The translations under genes and the position numbers were made by a program. Source: Candidatus Magasanikiibacteriota bacterium (lineage in GTDB: Bacteria > Patescibacteriota > Patescibacteriia > Magasanikbacterales > UBA922). From it: a stretch of 5,711 nt of DNA. Shown here one piece after another: positions 5,156 to 5,711 of this stretch. The stretch is from the NCBI GenBank assembly GCA_023246555.1, contig JAHFIC010000042.1, positions 1-5,711 on the forward strand, given 5' to 3'. The notes beneath the pieces are model-generated. The model worked only from the letters and a program-made list of their open reading frames with translations, was not told where the DNA came from and ran no database searches. Within the stretch, counting starts at the first letter, position 1, and the number at the start of each line of letters is the position of its first letter.

Positions 5156-5711
5156 TTAATGAACAGAACGGAAAAAACTATCCACGGCGTCGAGCGACGC
5201 GCCAAATGACAACTGATTGCGCGGTGTCGTTTCCAGAATTTTTTTGAATTGCTCATGAGCCGTCAGGTCAAGGCGTTCCACTTCCTCATCACTCGTCTTC
5301 CCCCATTCAATCTTCTGGAGCGACGCGTTCACTTCTATTATTTCTTTGGGTGCAGAAGACACACCGGTTCTCGGATCAAAATATCCAGAAATAATTTTGT
5401 TACTATCTGGATTATACAACGTCACATAATACAACGGGCCCACACCTACATCCTGGCCTTGCAGGTTGAAAAAAGTAATGCCGCGGAACGTGTTATCACT
5501 GCTGGCAATATAGCGCAAAGCGACGCGATACTTATTGGCGTAGCCCAAAAACTCGCCAGCTGATTTTTCAAATGCGGTCTGATCCACCAACGTAATCGCT
5601 TGACGTGAAAAGATATCTTGAAGCACACGAAGCGCTGCCGGTCGATCGGCATGGGTAATGACATACCCCTCATCCGGATCTGGGCCCTTGAGCCACGCTT
5701 CCACGTTGATA
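5156..5711 (-). CDS. Hypothetical soluble protein, 5' end outside the window
   Basis: The frame is open from the right edge (codons ATC AAC GTG GAA) down to TAA at 5158-5156, giving about 184 visible residues. The GTG at 5704 could serve as a start, but the frame continues upstream and no ribosome site can be seen in the few bases left, so I treat this as the C-terminal part of a longer protein. I do not recognise the family. The visible part has no membrane segment. It mixes beta-rich stretches (RVALRYIASS, ITFFNLQGQDVGVGPLYYVTLYN split about 76-98, IISGYFDPRTGV) with charged helical ones (DEEVERLDLTAHEQFKKILE). The segment with YFDPRTGV resembles a beta-hairpin of a small alpha/beta domain; this is only an impression. 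It is followed after 24 bases by the DUF1761-type gene. Confidence 0.7.
   Translation of the reverse strand, partial: INVEAWLKGPDPDEGYVITHADRPAALRVLQDIFSRQAITLVDQTAFEKSAGEFLGYANKYRVALRYIASSDNTFRGITFFNLQGQDVGVGPLYYVTLYNPDSNKIISGYFDPRTGVSSAPKEIIEVNASLQKIEWGKTSDEEVERLDLTAHEQFKKILETTPRNQLSFGASLDAVDSFFRSVH

Overview
All seven protein-coding genes that I can support lie on the minus strand and are packed tightly, so the window reads right to left. The two outermost genes are cut by the window edges. There are no rRNA, tRNA, CRISPR or transposase signatures and no gene-free stretch longer than about 100 bases. The compact layout, short proteins of unknown function, simple envelope-type gene content and start-adjacent -10 boxes fit a small-genome bacterium. 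A Patescibacteria/CPR member such as a Parcubacteria-type lineage is my inference; no phylogenetic marker is present to prove it.

Right part (5711 to 4718): the C-terminal part of an unrecognised soluble protein is followed, after 24 bases, by a small four-helix membrane protein of the DUF1761 type. Centre (4615 to 3428): a secreted or lipid-anchored endonuclease/exonuclease/phosphatase (EEP) superfamily enzyme with an unusual eight-cysteine insertion. It has its own perfect Shine-Dalgarno site, a more GC-rich sequence than its neighbours, and a clear intrinsic terminator. The terminator's T-tract runs straight into the -35 box of the next promoter.

Left part (3329 to 1): an acidic/coiled-coil protein of unknown function, a GT-B glycosyltransferase related to MGDG synthases and processive diacylglycerol glucosyltransferases, a ten-helix EamA/DMT-type transporter, and the N-terminal third or so of a membrane-anchored clan GH-A glycoside hydrolase. 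The hydrolase has no stop codon inside the window. The last three genes are 7 to 9 bases apart and plausibly act on one envelope glycoconjugate: a cytoplasmic transferase makes it, a membrane carrier moves a lipid or metabolite, and an extracytoplasmic hydrolase trims it. This pathway reading is inference.

Regulation is the most distinctive aspect. Three minus-strand promoters carry an extended -10 element of the form TGnTATA(A/C)T. Two of them sit 6 and 8 bases from an ATG, a geometry suggesting leaderless or near-leaderless mRNAs. One lies inside the end of the transporter gene, immediately after a hairpin-plus-T-run.
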